From Caulobacter sp. NIBR1757 (GTDB lineage: Bacteria; Pseudomonadota; Alphaproteobacteria; Caulobacterales; Caulobacteraceae): a DNA stretch of 64,000 nt. Below the pieces are notes generated by a model. It ran no database searches, was not told the DNA's origin, and worked only from the letters and a program-made list of their open reading frames with translations. Position numbers and translations under genes: made by a program. The stretch lies in contig NZ_CP115463.1 of the NCBI RefSeq assembly GCF_027912495.1, positions 3,112,501-3,176,500 on the forward strand. The letters run 5' to 3'. Shown piece by piece: positions 30,784 through 39,248 of the stretch (position 1 is the stretch's first letter; each line of letters begins with the position of its first letter).

Positions 30784-30827
30784 TCTTCGGTAGGACTGCC
30801 TTCCCTCTCCGGGGGGAGATCAGCGGG

Positions 30828-30864
30828 GGGCGTGACGGGCAACCGTCACGCCCTTCGGCGTTTT
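30828..30864 (+). terminator. Intrinsic terminator of glnK-amtB
   Basis: Eleven-base stem GGGCGTGACGG / CCGTCACGCCC with a GCAA loop, followed by TTCGGCGTTTT. It lies 45 bp past the amtB stop. Confidence 0.8.
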
Positions 30865-30866
30865 AG

Positions 30867-31079
30867 TCCTCCCTCGGCGCGAAGCGACGGGGGAGGGGGA
30901 CCGCGCCCGAAGGGCGTGGTGGAGGGGGCAGCGCAGGCTTGTCAGGAGAGAAAGCGTTCTGGCGCGGCAGAGACACCTGCGTTCATGATCAACCCGATCC
31001 GCCGGCGCTGCCCCCTCCACCACCGCCTTCGGCGGCGGTCCCCCTCCCCCGTCAGGCCTTCGGCCTGCCGAAGGAGGAT
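30867..31079. repeat. Intergenic inverted repeat, family C copy 1
   Basis: A 213-bp palindrome between the convergent amtB and ispE genes. Arms carry GGGGGAGGGGGACC, then a hairpin with GAA loop. In the left arm this is ACCGCGCCC-GAA-GGGCGTGGT. In the complement of the right arm it is ACCGCCGCC-GAA-GGCGGTGGT. Both are followed by GGAGGGGGCAGCGC. Stem bases differ between arms with pairing kept. The centre is unpaired and unique. Confidence 0.85.
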
Positions 31080-31080
31080 T

Positions 31081-31953
31081 TTAAGCCCCCAACCGGCAGC
31101 GCCGCACCCACCAGTCGGGCCGCATGCTCTGCAGCCGCTCAGCCAGGCCCTCGGCTTCGATGTCGCCGGCGCACAGGGCGAAACAGGTCGCGCCGGAGCC
31201 GCTCATCCGGGCCAGCAGGGTCTCCGGCTCGCCGCGCAGGGTTTCCAGCACCTCGCCGATGGCCGGGGTCAGGGCGACGGCAGGGGCCTCCAGGTCGTTG
31301 CGGCAGGTGGCCAGCACGGCGGCCACCTCGACCACGTCCTCGAAGCTCTCCGGCAGCCAGGGCCGCATCGCGTTCCCCGGGGCGCCGGCCTCGTCATAGG
31401 CGCGGTAGACGGGCCCGGTCGGCGAGGCGACGCGGGGATTGACCAGCACCGCGTCGAGCACCGGCATGACGGGGGCGACGACCAGCTTGTCGCCCCTGCC
31501 CTCGCCGATCACCGTCTCGGCCCACAGGCAGGCGATACCGTCCGAGCCCAGCTCGGCGGCGACGGCGTTGAGCGCCTCGTCCTGCAGCGGCAGGCCGAGG
31601 GCGTCCCGCAACAGCAGCAGGGTGGCGCCGGCGTCGGAGGAGCCGCCGCCCAGGCCGGCCGCGATCGGCAGCTGCTTGTCGAGGATCAGGCGGAAGGGCG
31701 GAACCGGCCCGCCGGCCAGCTTGGTCAGCGCCCAGGCGGCCCGCAGGACAAGGTTGTTGGGCTCCAGGGCCAGGCCACCCGCAAACGGCCCGGTGACCTC
31801 GAAATCGAGCGCCTCGGCCGGTTGCACCGCCACCCGGTCGCCGACATCGGCGAAGGCCATCAGGCTGCTGACCGGATGGAAGCCATCCGCCTGCAGCGCC
31901 CCGACATGGAGGTAGAGGTTGATCTTGGCGGGCGCGAACCGGCTGAGCGACAT
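31081..31953 (-). CDS. ispE: 4-diphosphocytidyl-2-C-methyl-D-erythritol kinase
   Basis: GHMP-family kinase of the non-mevalonate isoprenoid pathway, 290 residues. N-terminal APAKINLYLHVGALQADGFH is diagnostic, with the substrate-binding Lys10 (alpha-amino count). The ATP loop is PIAAGLGGGSSDAGATL. A C-terminal ARMSGSGATCFAL completes the fold. It follows the TPR lipoprotein gene without a gap. Confidence 0.95.
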   Translation of the reverse strand: MSLSRFAPAKINLYLHVGALQADGFHPVSSLMAFADVGDRVAVQPAEALDFEVTGPFAGGLALEPNNLVLRAAWALTKLAGGPVPPFRLILDKQLPIAAGLGGGSSDAGATLLLLRDALGLPLQDEALNAVAAELGSDGIACLWAETVIGEGRGDKLVVAPVMPVLDAVLVNPRVASPTGPVYRAYDEAGAPGNAMRPWLPESFEDVVEVAAVLATCRNDLEAPAVALTPAIGEVLETLRGEPETLLARMSGSGATCFALCAGDIEAEGLAERLQSMRPDWWVRRCRLGA

Positions 31954-33672
31954 CTAGCGTTCGGCCACGACCGGCGTCACGCCCGTCAGGCCGTTGGCCA
32001 GCTTGGCTTCAGCCTTGGCCTTCATCGCCGCGTCGGGCTTCAGTTGCAGGACGCGGGTCCACTGGAAGCGCGCCTCGATCTGGCGGCCAACCTGCCAGTA
32101 GGCGTCGCCCAGGTGGTCGTTGATGTCGGGATCGGCCGGCTCCAGGGTCACCGCCCGTTCGAGGAAATCGACGGCGTTGCGATAGTCGCCCATCCGGAAA
32201 TAGGCCCAGCCCAGGCTGTCGATCATCGCCCCGCTGCGCGGATTGGCCGACACCGCCCGCTGCACCATGTCGAGCGCCTGGCCAAGGTTCTGGCCGCGGT
32301 CGATCCAGGCATAGCCCAGGAAGTTGAGCAGTTCCGGCTCGTCAGGCTGTTGGGCCAGCGCCTTCTGCAGGTCGGCCTCGGCGCCGGGCCAGTCGCCGGC
32401 CCGCTCGCGGGAAACGCCGCGCATGTAGAAGAGGCGCCAGTCGGCCTTGTCGCCGTCGATCTCGATGACCCGGCTGATGGTGGTCACCGACTCCGCATAG
32501 CGCTGGTTGGCGCGCAGCAGGTCGGCGTAGGTCAGCAGGGCGTCGCGCTGGCCGCCGGCGGCCGCCTCGGCGGCCATCTTCAGGGCCTTGTCGGAGTCGC
32601 CGGCCGCCTGCAGCGACCAGGCCAGGCGCGAGCGGGCGGCGGTGTATTCGCGGCTGCCGGCCTTGACCTGGGCATAGGCGGAGCGGGCGTTCTCGGCGTC
32701 TTCCAGGCCGGTGTAGACGTCGCCCAGCTCCAGCCAAAGCTCCTCGCGCTTGGGATCGAGGCGGGCCGAGAGGCGCAGGTAGGCCAGCGCCAGCTGGTAC
32801 TGCTTGTCGGCCAGCATGGCCGAGGCCGGGATCAGCAGGGCGCGGGACGAGCCCTCGCGGATGGTCGGCATGGCGGGGGCCTTGCGCTTCTTCGCAGCGC
32901 GCTCGCGGGCGGCGGTCAGGGCAGGGTCGCCCGGGCGGGCCTTCAGAGCGGTGTCATAGACGACCACCGCTTCGGCGGCGCGCTTGCGGCGCTCGAGGAA
33001 GGCCCCGTAGTCGGGGGCGAAGATGGCCGAGGCGTCGCCGAAGCCCATCAGGATCCTGTAGTTGGCCTCGGCCTCGTCCAGGCGGTTGAAGCGTTCCAGC
33101 AGCTGGGCCTGGCCGAGCAGGCCGAAGACCTCGACCAGCCGGTCGCCGCGCAGGACCGGCCGGGCCACGGCGCCTTCCTCGTCGCCGGCTGCCGCCGCGA
33201 CCCAGGGGGTCAGCAGGACCGAGGCCTGGCGGTGCGGGAAGCCGACCGTCTGGTCGATCATGATGGCCTTGGCGGTGGCCGCGTCATTGACCGCCAGGGC
33301 CTCGACCGCGCGGGTCAGCAGGCCCAGGCGGACGACCATGACCGAGGCCTCGCCCTCGCCCGGCGCACTGGCGGCGGCGCGGGTGACATCGCCGGAGAAC
33401 AGGGCCGCCTGGAAAATGCGGTGCTTGAGGGTGCCGGTCTCGGCGCCCAGCGCCTCGGCCCGGGCGAAGTAGCTGGAGGCCTCGTCGTTCTGGCCGTCGG
33501 CCTGGGCCTTCTGGCCGGCGAGGAACTGGCCGTAGCCGGACTGGCCTTCGGTATCGTGGTTGCTCTGGACCGGACGCAGGCCGGCGTCCTCGGCGCTGGG
33601 CGCCGGGGTGGTGGCGCAGGCGGTGAGCAGCAGGGCGCAGGACGCGGCGGAAACAAGGGCAAGGCGCTTCAT
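31954..33672 (-). CDS. Tetratricopeptide-repeat lipoprotein
   Basis: A 572-residue envelope protein. The N-terminal signal has lipobox LLTAC, with lipid attachment predicted at that Cys. The rest is a chain of TPR-type helical hairpins, for example LLNFLGYAWIDRGQNLGQAL and MIDSLGWAYFRMGDY near the C-terminus. It is likely an outer-membrane or periplasmic scaffold. It is directly upstream of ispE and probably co-transcribed; the link to isoprenoid synthesis may be only positional. Confidence 0.88.
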   Translation of the reverse strand: MKRLALVSAASCALLLTACATTPAPSAEDAGLRPVQSNHDTEGQSGYGQFLAGQKAQADGQNDEASSYFARAEALGAETGTLKHRIFQAALFSGDVTRAAASAPGEGEASVMVVRLGLLTRAVEALAVNDAATAKAIMIDQTVGFPHRQASVLLTPWVAAAAGDEEGAVARPVLRGDRLVEVFGLLGQAQLLERFNRLDEAEANYRILMGFGDASAIFAPDYGAFLERRKRAAEAVVVYDTALKARPGDPALTAARERAAKKRKAPAMPTIREGSSRALLIPASAMLADKQYQLALAYLRLSARLDPKREELWLELGDVYTGLEDAENARSAYAQVKAGSREYTAARSRLAWSLQAAGDSDKALKMAAEAAAGGQRDALLTYADLLRANQRYAESVTTISRVIEIDGDKADWRLFYMRGVSRERAGDWPGAEADLQKALAQQPDEPELLNFLGYAWIDRGQNLGQALDMVQRAVSANPRSGAMIDSLGWAYFRMGDYRNAVDFLERAVTLEPADPDINDHLGDAYWQVGRQIEARFQWTRVLQLKPDAAMKAKAEAKLANGLTGVTPVVAER

Positions 33673-33714
33673 GCCGTGTAAGTTGCCCCAATCGGTGGCG
33701 GGAGCAAGGCCAAC

Positions 33715-33890
33715 CTTCCCCGTTCACGGGGAAGGGGGACCGCTCGCGAAGCGAGTGGTGGAAGGGGCGAGGGCCGTGCGCGGTCAACGCGAGGCTGGCC
33801 GGCCCCTGTTCGTCGGAAGGCAGCTCTCCGTCACTCGCCCCCTCCACCACGCTGCGCGTGGTCCCCCTCCCCCGCAAACGGGGGAGGATG
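33715..33890. repeat. Intergenic inverted repeat, family C copy 2
   Basis: Palindrome of about 176 bp between the TPR gene start and the ETF-QO stop. The left arm has CCCCGTTCACGGGG, then hairpin ACCGCTCGC-GAA-GCGAGTGGT and GAGGGCCGTGCGCGG. The complement of the right arm has hairpin ACCACGC-GCA-GCGTGGT. It has the same plan as copies at 30867 and 40541. Confidence 0.85.
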
Positions 33891-33896
33891 GAGCCC

Positions 33897-35582
33897 CTAC
33901 ATATTCGGGTAGTTGGGGCCGCCGCCGCCTTCCGGCGTCGTCCAGACGATGTTCTGCGACGGGTCCTTGATGTCGCAGGTTTTGCAGTGGACGCAGTTCT
34001 GGGCGTTGATCTGGAACTTCGGGTTGGCTCCGGCCTCGTCGTACAGCACCTCGTAGACGCCGGCCGGGCAGTAGAGCCGGGCCGGTTCGCCGTACTGGGG
34101 CAGGTTGACGTTAATCGGGATCGACGGATCCTTGAGCTTCAGGTGGGCCGGCTGGTCTTCCTCATGGTTGGTGGCCGACAGGAAGACGCTCGACAGCTTG
34201 TCGAAGCTGATGACGCCGTCGGGCTTGGGATAGACCTTCTGCTTGAAGTCCTTGGCCAGGCCCGTCGAGGCGGCGTCGGTCTTGTCGTGCTTCATGGTGC
34301 CGAAGAAGGAGAAGCCGCCGGTCAGATAGTTGACCCACATGTCGAACATGCCGACCGCGCCGCCCATGAAGGTGCCCAGCTTGCCAAGCAGCGGCTTGGC
34401 GTTGCGGACGATCTTCAGTTCCTTGGCCACCCAGCTGCCCTCGTAGGCGGCCTGGTATTCGACCAGCTCGTCAGCCTGGCGGCCGGCCTGCAGAGCCTTG
34501 AAGGCTTCCTCGGCGGCCAGCATGCCGGTCTTCATGGCGTTGTGGCTGCCCTTGATGCGGGGCACGTTGACGAAGCCAGCCGAGCAGCCGATCAGCACGC
34601 CGCCCGGGAAGATCAGCTTGGGCACCGACTGGTAGCCGCCCTCGGTGATGGCGCGGGCCCCGTAGGCGATGCGCTTGCCGCCCTCGAGGTAGGGCTTCAC
34701 CGACGGGTGGTGCTTGAAGCGCTGGAATTCGTCGAAGGGCGAGAGGAAGGGGTTCTTGTAGTTGAGGTGCACGACGTAGCCGATGGCCACGTAGTTGTCC
34801 CCGAAGTGGTACATGAAGCTGCCGCCGCCGGTGTCGTTGTCGAGCGGCCAGCCGGTGGTGTGCTGGGCCAGGCCCGAGCGATGGTTGGCGGCCGGGATCT
34901 GCCACAGTTCCTTGATGCCGATGCCGTACTTCTGCGGGCTCTTGCCCTTCTGCAGATCGAACTTGTTGATCAGGATCTTGCTGAGCGAGCCGCGCACGCC
35001 CTCGGCGAAGAAGACATACTTGCCGTGCAGTTCCATGCCGGGCTCGTAGGAGCCCTTCTTCTGGCCGTCCTTGCCGACGCCGACGACGCCAACGATGACG
35101 CCCTTCACCGAACCGTCCTCACGGTAGACGAGGTCCGACGCCGCGAAGCCCGGATAAATCTCGACGCCGAGATTCTCGGCCTGGGTCGCCAGCCAGCGGC
35201 AGAGGTTGCCGAGCGAGGCGATGTAGCAGCCGTCGTTGTGCATGAACGGCGGCATGGCGAACATCGGCAGGTCGAGCTCGCCCTGGGGGCCGAGAATCAG
35301 GAACTTGTCCTGGGTGACCGGCGTCTCGAGCGGCGCGCCCTGTTCCTTCCAGTCGGGGATCAGCTCGGTCAGCGCCTTGGGATCGATCACCGCGCCCGAC
35401 AGGATGTGGGCCCCGACTTCCGAGCCCTTTTCCAGCACGGCGACCGAAACCTCGGTCCCGGCCTGCTCGGCCATCTGCTTGAGGCGGATCGCCGCCGCCA
35501 GGCCGGAAGGGCCGCCGCCGACGATGACGACGTCGTACTCCATGGCTTCGCGCTCTTCGGCGGCCGTGTCGATGTCGCTCAT
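33897..35582 (-). CDS. Electron transfer flavoprotein-ubiquinone oxidoreductase
   Basis: Passes electrons from acyl-CoA and amino-acid dehydrogenases, through ETF, to ubiquinone at the inner membrane. It has 561 residues. An FAD-binding VVIVGGGPSGLAAAI lies at about 18-32. The C-terminal 4Fe-4S region has CPAGVYEV, then NCVHCKTCDIKDPSQNI. The ATG at 35582 opens the conserved N-terminus. It is divergent from the uracil-DNA glycosylase gene. Confidence 0.96.
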   Translation of the reverse strand: MSDIDTAAEEREAMEYDVVIVGGGPSGLAAAIRLKQMAEQAGTEVSVAVLEKGSEVGAHILSGAVIDPKALTELIPDWKEQGAPLETPVTQDKFLILGPQGELDLPMFAMPPFMHNDGCYIASLGNLCRWLATQAENLGVEIYPGFAASDLVYREDGSVKGVIVGVVGVGKDGQKKGSYEPGMELHGKYVFFAEGVRGSLSKILINKFDLQKGKSPQKYGIGIKELWQIPAANHRSGLAQHTTGWPLDNDTGGGSFMYHFGDNYVAIGYVVHLNYKNPFLSPFDEFQRFKHHPSVKPYLEGGKRIAYGARAITEGGYQSVPKLIFPGGVLIGCSAGFVNVPRIKGSHNAMKTGMLAAEEAFKALQAGRQADELVEYQAAYEGSWVAKELKIVRNAKPLLGKLGTFMGGAVGMFDMWVNYLTGGFSFFGTMKHDKTDAASTGLAKDFKQKVYPKPDGVISFDKLSSVFLSATNHEEDQPAHLKLKDPSIPINVNLPQYGEPARLYCPAGVYEVLYDEAGANPKFQINAQNCVHCKTCDIKDPSQNIVWTTPEGGGGPNYPNM

Positions 35583-35724
35583 GGTCAGTCCCCGGTTCGA
35601 TCCTCTGGCACGCTTATCTGAACCAGACGCAACGGCGGTCAAGCGGGAATGGCGTCGCAAACCGCGAATATGCGCAACTTGCCGGGGTGACCGGCGGGCC
35701 TGAGGCCCCTATCCTTGCCCTCCC

Positions 35725-36552
35725 ATGACTCCCGCCTCCGACCGCCGCGCCGCCGAGGCCCTGCTCGCCTTCTGGGCCGACGCGGGGGTGGAGGCGCTGT
35801 ATGCCGACGAGGCGATCGACCGGCTGGCCGAGGGCGCCGAGCGGCTCAAAGCCCGGGCGCGGCCGGCGCCGCCTCCCCCGCCGCCGACCCCGATCCGGCC
35901 AGCCCGGCCCGGCGTGCCCAACATCGACATCGGCGCGGCTCTGGACCAGGCGCAGGCGATGGCGGCGGCCGCGAACAGCATCGAAGCGCTGGCCGAGGCG
36001 ATCGCCGCCTTCGAGGGCTGTCCACTACGCTACGAGGGCGCGCGGCAGTCGGTCTTCTATCGCGGCGCCCTCGACGCGCCGGTGATGGTCATCGGCGAAG
36101 GCCCCGGGGCCGATGAGGATTCGGTCGGCCAGCCGTTCGTCGGCCGGGCCGGCAAGCTGCTCGACAAGATGCTGGGCGCCGCGGGCCTTACCGACCGGGT
36201 GTTCATCACCAACACCGTCTTCTGGCGCCCCCCCGGCAACCGCACCCCGACCCCGGCCGAACAGGCGGTCTGCGCCCCCTTCGTCGAGCGGGCCGTCGCC
36301 CTGGTGAAGCCCCGCATGCTGCTGCTGGCCGGCGGGGCCTCGGCCAAGGCCGTGCTGAAACGGGACGAAGGCATTCTCGCCATGCGTGGCCGCTGGTTCG
36401 AATGGAAGTCGACCGACGGCGCGCTCGACCTGCCCGCCATGCCGACACTTCACCCCGCCTTCCTGCTGCGCCAGCCGGCAGCCAAGAAGAAGGCCTGGGC
36501 TGACCTGCTGACCTTGACCGAAAGGCTTGATCGCCAGGGTCGCCCTGCCTAA
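35725..36552 (+). CDS. Uracil-DNA glycosylase family protein (family 4-like)
   Basis: Probable uracil excision enzyme, 275 residues. The N-terminal 65 residues are a non-conserved proline-rich extension (RPAPPPPPPTP). The core has GEGPGADEDSVGQPFVGRAG (active-site region), NTVFWRPPGNR, PTPAEQAVC, and the C-terminal TLHPAFLLRQP with the catalytic-type His. Family 4 enzymes usually bind a 4Fe-4S cluster with four cysteines. Only two Cys are evident here (in EGCPLR and EQAVCAP), so the cluster may be absent. It is possibly a related alphaproteobacterial subfamily. Confidence 0.85.
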   Translation: MTPASDRRAAEALLAFWADAGVEALYADEAIDRLAEGAERLKARARPAPPPPPPTPIRPARPGVPNIDIGAALDQAQAMAAAANSIEALAEAIAAFEGCPLRYEGARQSVFYRGALDAPVMVIGEGPGADEDSVGQPFVGRAGKLLDKMLGAAGLTDRVFITNTVFWRPPGNRTPTPAEQAVCAPFVERAVALVKPRMLLLAGGASAKAVLKRDEGILAMRGRWFEWKSTDGALDLPAMPTLHPAFLLRQPAAKKKAWADLLTLTERLDRQGRPA

Positions 36553-36693
36553 AGCTGCACGCCTCTTGCAGTGGGGGGCTCCACTGAAGGGCGTGCGGCC
36601 GTTGAACTCTGGTTCAAAGCCGCCCGCGCTTAACCTTTTGTCGGCGCGATCGCTGTATCGGGGCCGGTCAAATCGAGTTCGGGGGTTTTCGGC

Positions 36694-38346
36694 ATGGTTG
36701 CGGCCGGCGTGAAGCTTTGCAGAGTTCTGGCGGCCCTCGCCCTGCTGGCCCTCGCCTGCATCGCGGCCCCCGCCCTGGCCGCCGACGGCCCGCTGTCCAA
36801 GCCCGATGAAGCCCGTTACCGCGCCGCCTTCGCCGCCGCCGACCGGGGTGACTTCGACGAGGCCGACGCTGTCCTGGCCAAGGTCAAGGACCGCTCCCTG
36901 ATCGGCCATGTCGAGTTCGTCAAACTGATGCACCCGACGGCCTACCGCGCGACCTATCCCGAACTGGTCGATTGGCTGGGCGACCATGGCGAGCTGGGCG
37001 GGGCCGAGCGCATCTACGCCCTGGCCCAGAAGCGCCAGCCGCGCGGGGCCCGCGAGCCGGCCAAGCCCAGCTTCCTCGCCGCCGCCCGCGTCTGGATGCA
37101 GGCCGGCAACGAGACCACCCTCGGCGACGCCAGTTTCGCGGCCCGCGACGCCTATTACTCGGGCCGCACCGCCGAGGCCTGGGCCCTGGCGCCGTCGGCG
37201 GACGAGCCCTGGATCGCCGCCCTGGCCGGCTGGCGGCTGGGCAAGGTCAGCGAGGCCGCCGCCTTCTTCCTCAAGGTGGCCGAGGACGACGGCAACGACG
37301 ACTGGCTGCGCTCGGCGGCCTGGTTCTGGGCCGGCCGCTGCGCCGAGCGGTTGGGCGACCGGCAGGCCGCCCGCGGCTATTTCCAGCGCGCGGCGGGCAC
37401 GCCCTACACCTTCTACGGCCTGATCGCGACGCGGAAGCTGGAGATGGAAGGCGGGCGGGAAATCGCCTTCAAGACCAGCGAGGCGCCGCCCGCGCCCAGG
37501 CCGGTGGTCGATGACATCCCCACTGTCAGCCCGCTGCTGATCCGCGTCTCGAGCCGCGACCAGCGCAAGGCCGACTCCCTGATCGAGCGCGACGCGCGGG
37601 CCCAGCGCGCCGCCGCCCTGGTGCAGATCGACCGGCCGGTCGAGGCCGCCCAGGAACTGCGCGTCGGCCTGGCCCTGGCCCGCAGCGACACCGACCAGAA
37701 GGACTGGCAGACCCTGATCGTCGCCCTCAAGGTGCCGCTGCAGGTCGCCCCGACGCCGACCCCCGGCCCCGCCCCGGTCAAGAAGAAGGCCCGCCCCTAT
37801 CGCGCCGAGCCCTATGACGTGCCGGAGCTTTATCCCGACGGCGGCTTCACCCTCGACAAGGCCCTGGTCTACGCCCTGGTCCGCCAGGAGAGCCGGTTCA
37901 ATCCCTACGCCTACAGCCATGCCGGCGCCGTGGGCCTGATGCAGGTGCGGCCGACCTCGGCGGCGGAGGCGGCCGGCGACGACCACCTGCTCTACAACAT
38001 CATGCCGCTGTTCGACCCGCCGGTGAACCTGCGCATCGGCCAGGACTACATGACCTGGTTGATGGAGCGGGGCCTGGGCGGCGGCGACGACGCCTATGAC
38101 CTGTTCCGCGTCATCGCCGCCTACAACGGCGGGGCCGGGGCGGTGATCAAGACCCGCAAGCGCATGGAGCCGGACGCCGACGCGTTGCTGTTCATGGAAA
38201 GCCTGCCGGCCAGGGAGACGCGGGAGTACGTGGAGAAAGTCGCGTTTGGGTATTGGACCTATCGCCGGATGTGGGGGCAACCGACCCCGACCCTGGACCA
38301 GGCGGCGCGGTACGAGCGGATCGTGAACCTGCGCAGCGACCGCTAG
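36694..38346 (+). CDS. Soluble lytic murein transglycosylase
   Basis: Periplasmic enzyme that cleaves peptidoglycan between MurNAc and GlcNAc. It has 550 residues: a signal peptide ending near APALAA, a superhelical N-terminal two-thirds (AFAAADRGDFDEADAVL and on), then the SLT catalytic domain. The catalytic Glu is in VRQESRFNPYAYS (near residue 398), followed by GAVGLMQVRP and VIAAYNGGAGAV. It resembles Slt70 in layout. Confidence 0.93.
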   Translation: MVAAGVKLCRVLAALALLALACIAAPALAADGPLSKPDEARYRAAFAAADRGDFDEADAVLAKVKDRSLIGHVEFVKLMHPTAYRATYPELVDWLGDHGELGGAERIYALAQKRQPRGAREPAKPSFLAAARVWMQAGNETTLGDASFAARDAYYSGRTAEAWALAPSADEPWIAALAGWRLGKVSEAAAFFLKVAEDDGNDDWLRSAAWFWAGRCAERLGDRQAARGYFQRAAGTPYTFYGLIATRKLEMEGGREIAFKTSEAPPAPRPVVDDIPTVSPLLIRVSSRDQRKADSLIERDARAQRAAALVQIDRPVEAAQELRVGLALARSDTDQKDWQTLIVALKVPLQVAPTPTPGPAPVKKKARPYRAEPYDVPELYPDGGFTLDKALVYALVRQESRFNPYAYSHAGAVGLMQVRPTSAAEAAGDDHLLYNIMPLFDPPVNLRIGQDYMTWLMERGLGGGDDAYDLFRVIAAYNGGAGAVIKTRKRMEPDADALLFMESLPARETREYVEKVAFGYWTYRRMWGQPTPTLDQAARYERIVNLRSDR

Positions 38347-38350
38347 GGGT

Positions 38351-38600
38351 TATCGAAGCGGACTACCATTATACCCCGGCAAGGCCTTGGAAAGCGGTCA
38401 TTTTCCGCAAGGCGCTGATTTAAGGTGATAATTTGGTAGCGGCAGCGGCTGTGAACGTTGGCGCCGGCGTAGGTGTAGCGTAGGCGCCGGAGCGGGGAAT
38501 GTTGGCGCCTGGGGATACCGCCATGCCAACGCGCCCGCCGGAACCCGCCGAAAGCCGGGGTTTCGCCGCTTTTGCTCGATGAATATGTCTAGACATATTG
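38351..38600. other. Paired intergenic element, copy 2 (motif + palindrome)
   Basis: A 250-bp non-coding segment directly after the transglycosylase gene. It begins TATCGAAGCGG, then CCATTATACC, and ends with GAATATGTCTAGACATATTG (38581-38600). The inner 18 bases of that end are a perfect palindrome. Both ends match the segment at 22821-23097 in order and orientation. The interior contains smaller GC-rich inverted repeats (around GGCGCC and CCGGCG), but no open frame of note. Confidence 0.6.
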
Positions 38601-38626
38601 CTCAGAGGCCCGGCGGGCGGGCGTTT

Positions 38627-39136
38627 CTAGCGGGTGATCAGCGCGTCCAGGCGGTCGATCCGGCCCTGCAGCCGGCCCAGCAAACCGCGCCCCTCCCCGC
38701 CCAGCTGGTCGTAGAGCCGGCGCGAGATCAGCAGGCCCTCGTCGCCCTTCAGCGGCAGGCGCAGGGCCTCGGCCAGCAGGCGCGAGGGGCGGCGGCCGTC
38801 CTTCGAGGCTCGAAAGCGCCCCGCCCGCTCCCAGGTGCGGGCCATGTGCATGGCGGCGGCGGTTTCCCAGTCGGGCGACAGTTTCACGCCCGGCTCCAGG
38901 ATCAGCAGCCAGTCGCCGCGGGCGGCGGCGCAGGCGGCGGCGACGCCGTCGGTCACGACCCTGGCCCCGGCGTCGTCGGCGATCTCCAGGGTGGCGTCGG
39001 CCGAGCCGGCGTCGGCGACCAGCACCTCCTTGACCAGCCCTTCCAGCGCGGCCCCGACCAGGCTGGCCAGGGTGACCGGCAGAGTGCGGGCGGAATCGCG
39101 GGTCGGGATCACCACGGAAATCATGGTCCTGTTCAT
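38627..39136 (-). CDS. Short family-2 glycosyltransferase-like protein
   Basis: A 169-residue protein with the N-terminal nucleotide-sugar binding half of a GT2 enzyme: ISVVIPTRDSARTLPVTL, then VADAGSADATLEIA and LLILEPGVKLS (where an Asp-x-Asp would be expected). The usual acceptor half is missing, and the C-terminal 60 residues look helical and basic. It starts at ATG 39136; an alternative ATG lies four codons in. Activity is uncertain because the metal-binding acidic pair is not evident. Confidence 0.7.
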   Translation of the reverse strand: MNRTMISVVIPTRDSARTLPVTLASLVGAALEGLVKEVLVADAGSADATLEIADDAGARVVTDGVAAACAAARGDWLLILEPGVKLSPDWETAAAMHMARTWERAGRFRASKDGRRPSRLLAEALRLPLKGDEGLLISRRLYDQLGGEGRGLLGRLQGRIDRLDALITR

Positions 39137-39248
39137 GGCCGCTCAGCGGGCCGGTGGGAAGCGGCGTTCGCCTTTCGTCGCATTTTGTTAACCATCCTTA
39201 CCAAACCATAGTTCTTGTTTTGTTCGCACGCTGGCGTATGCTCCGCCC

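Noticed and set aside
30832..33681. Long plus-strand open frame (949 codons) across ispE and the TPR gene
   Set aside because: Antisense shadow; ispE motifs and a lipoprotein signal on the minus strand are convincing.
38351..38400. tRNA-like string on the minus strand (GGGGTATAATGGTAGTCCGC)
   Set aside because: It resembles a D-arm by eye, but no acceptor stem, anticodon arm or T-arm can be folded around it. Kept only as part of the paired element.
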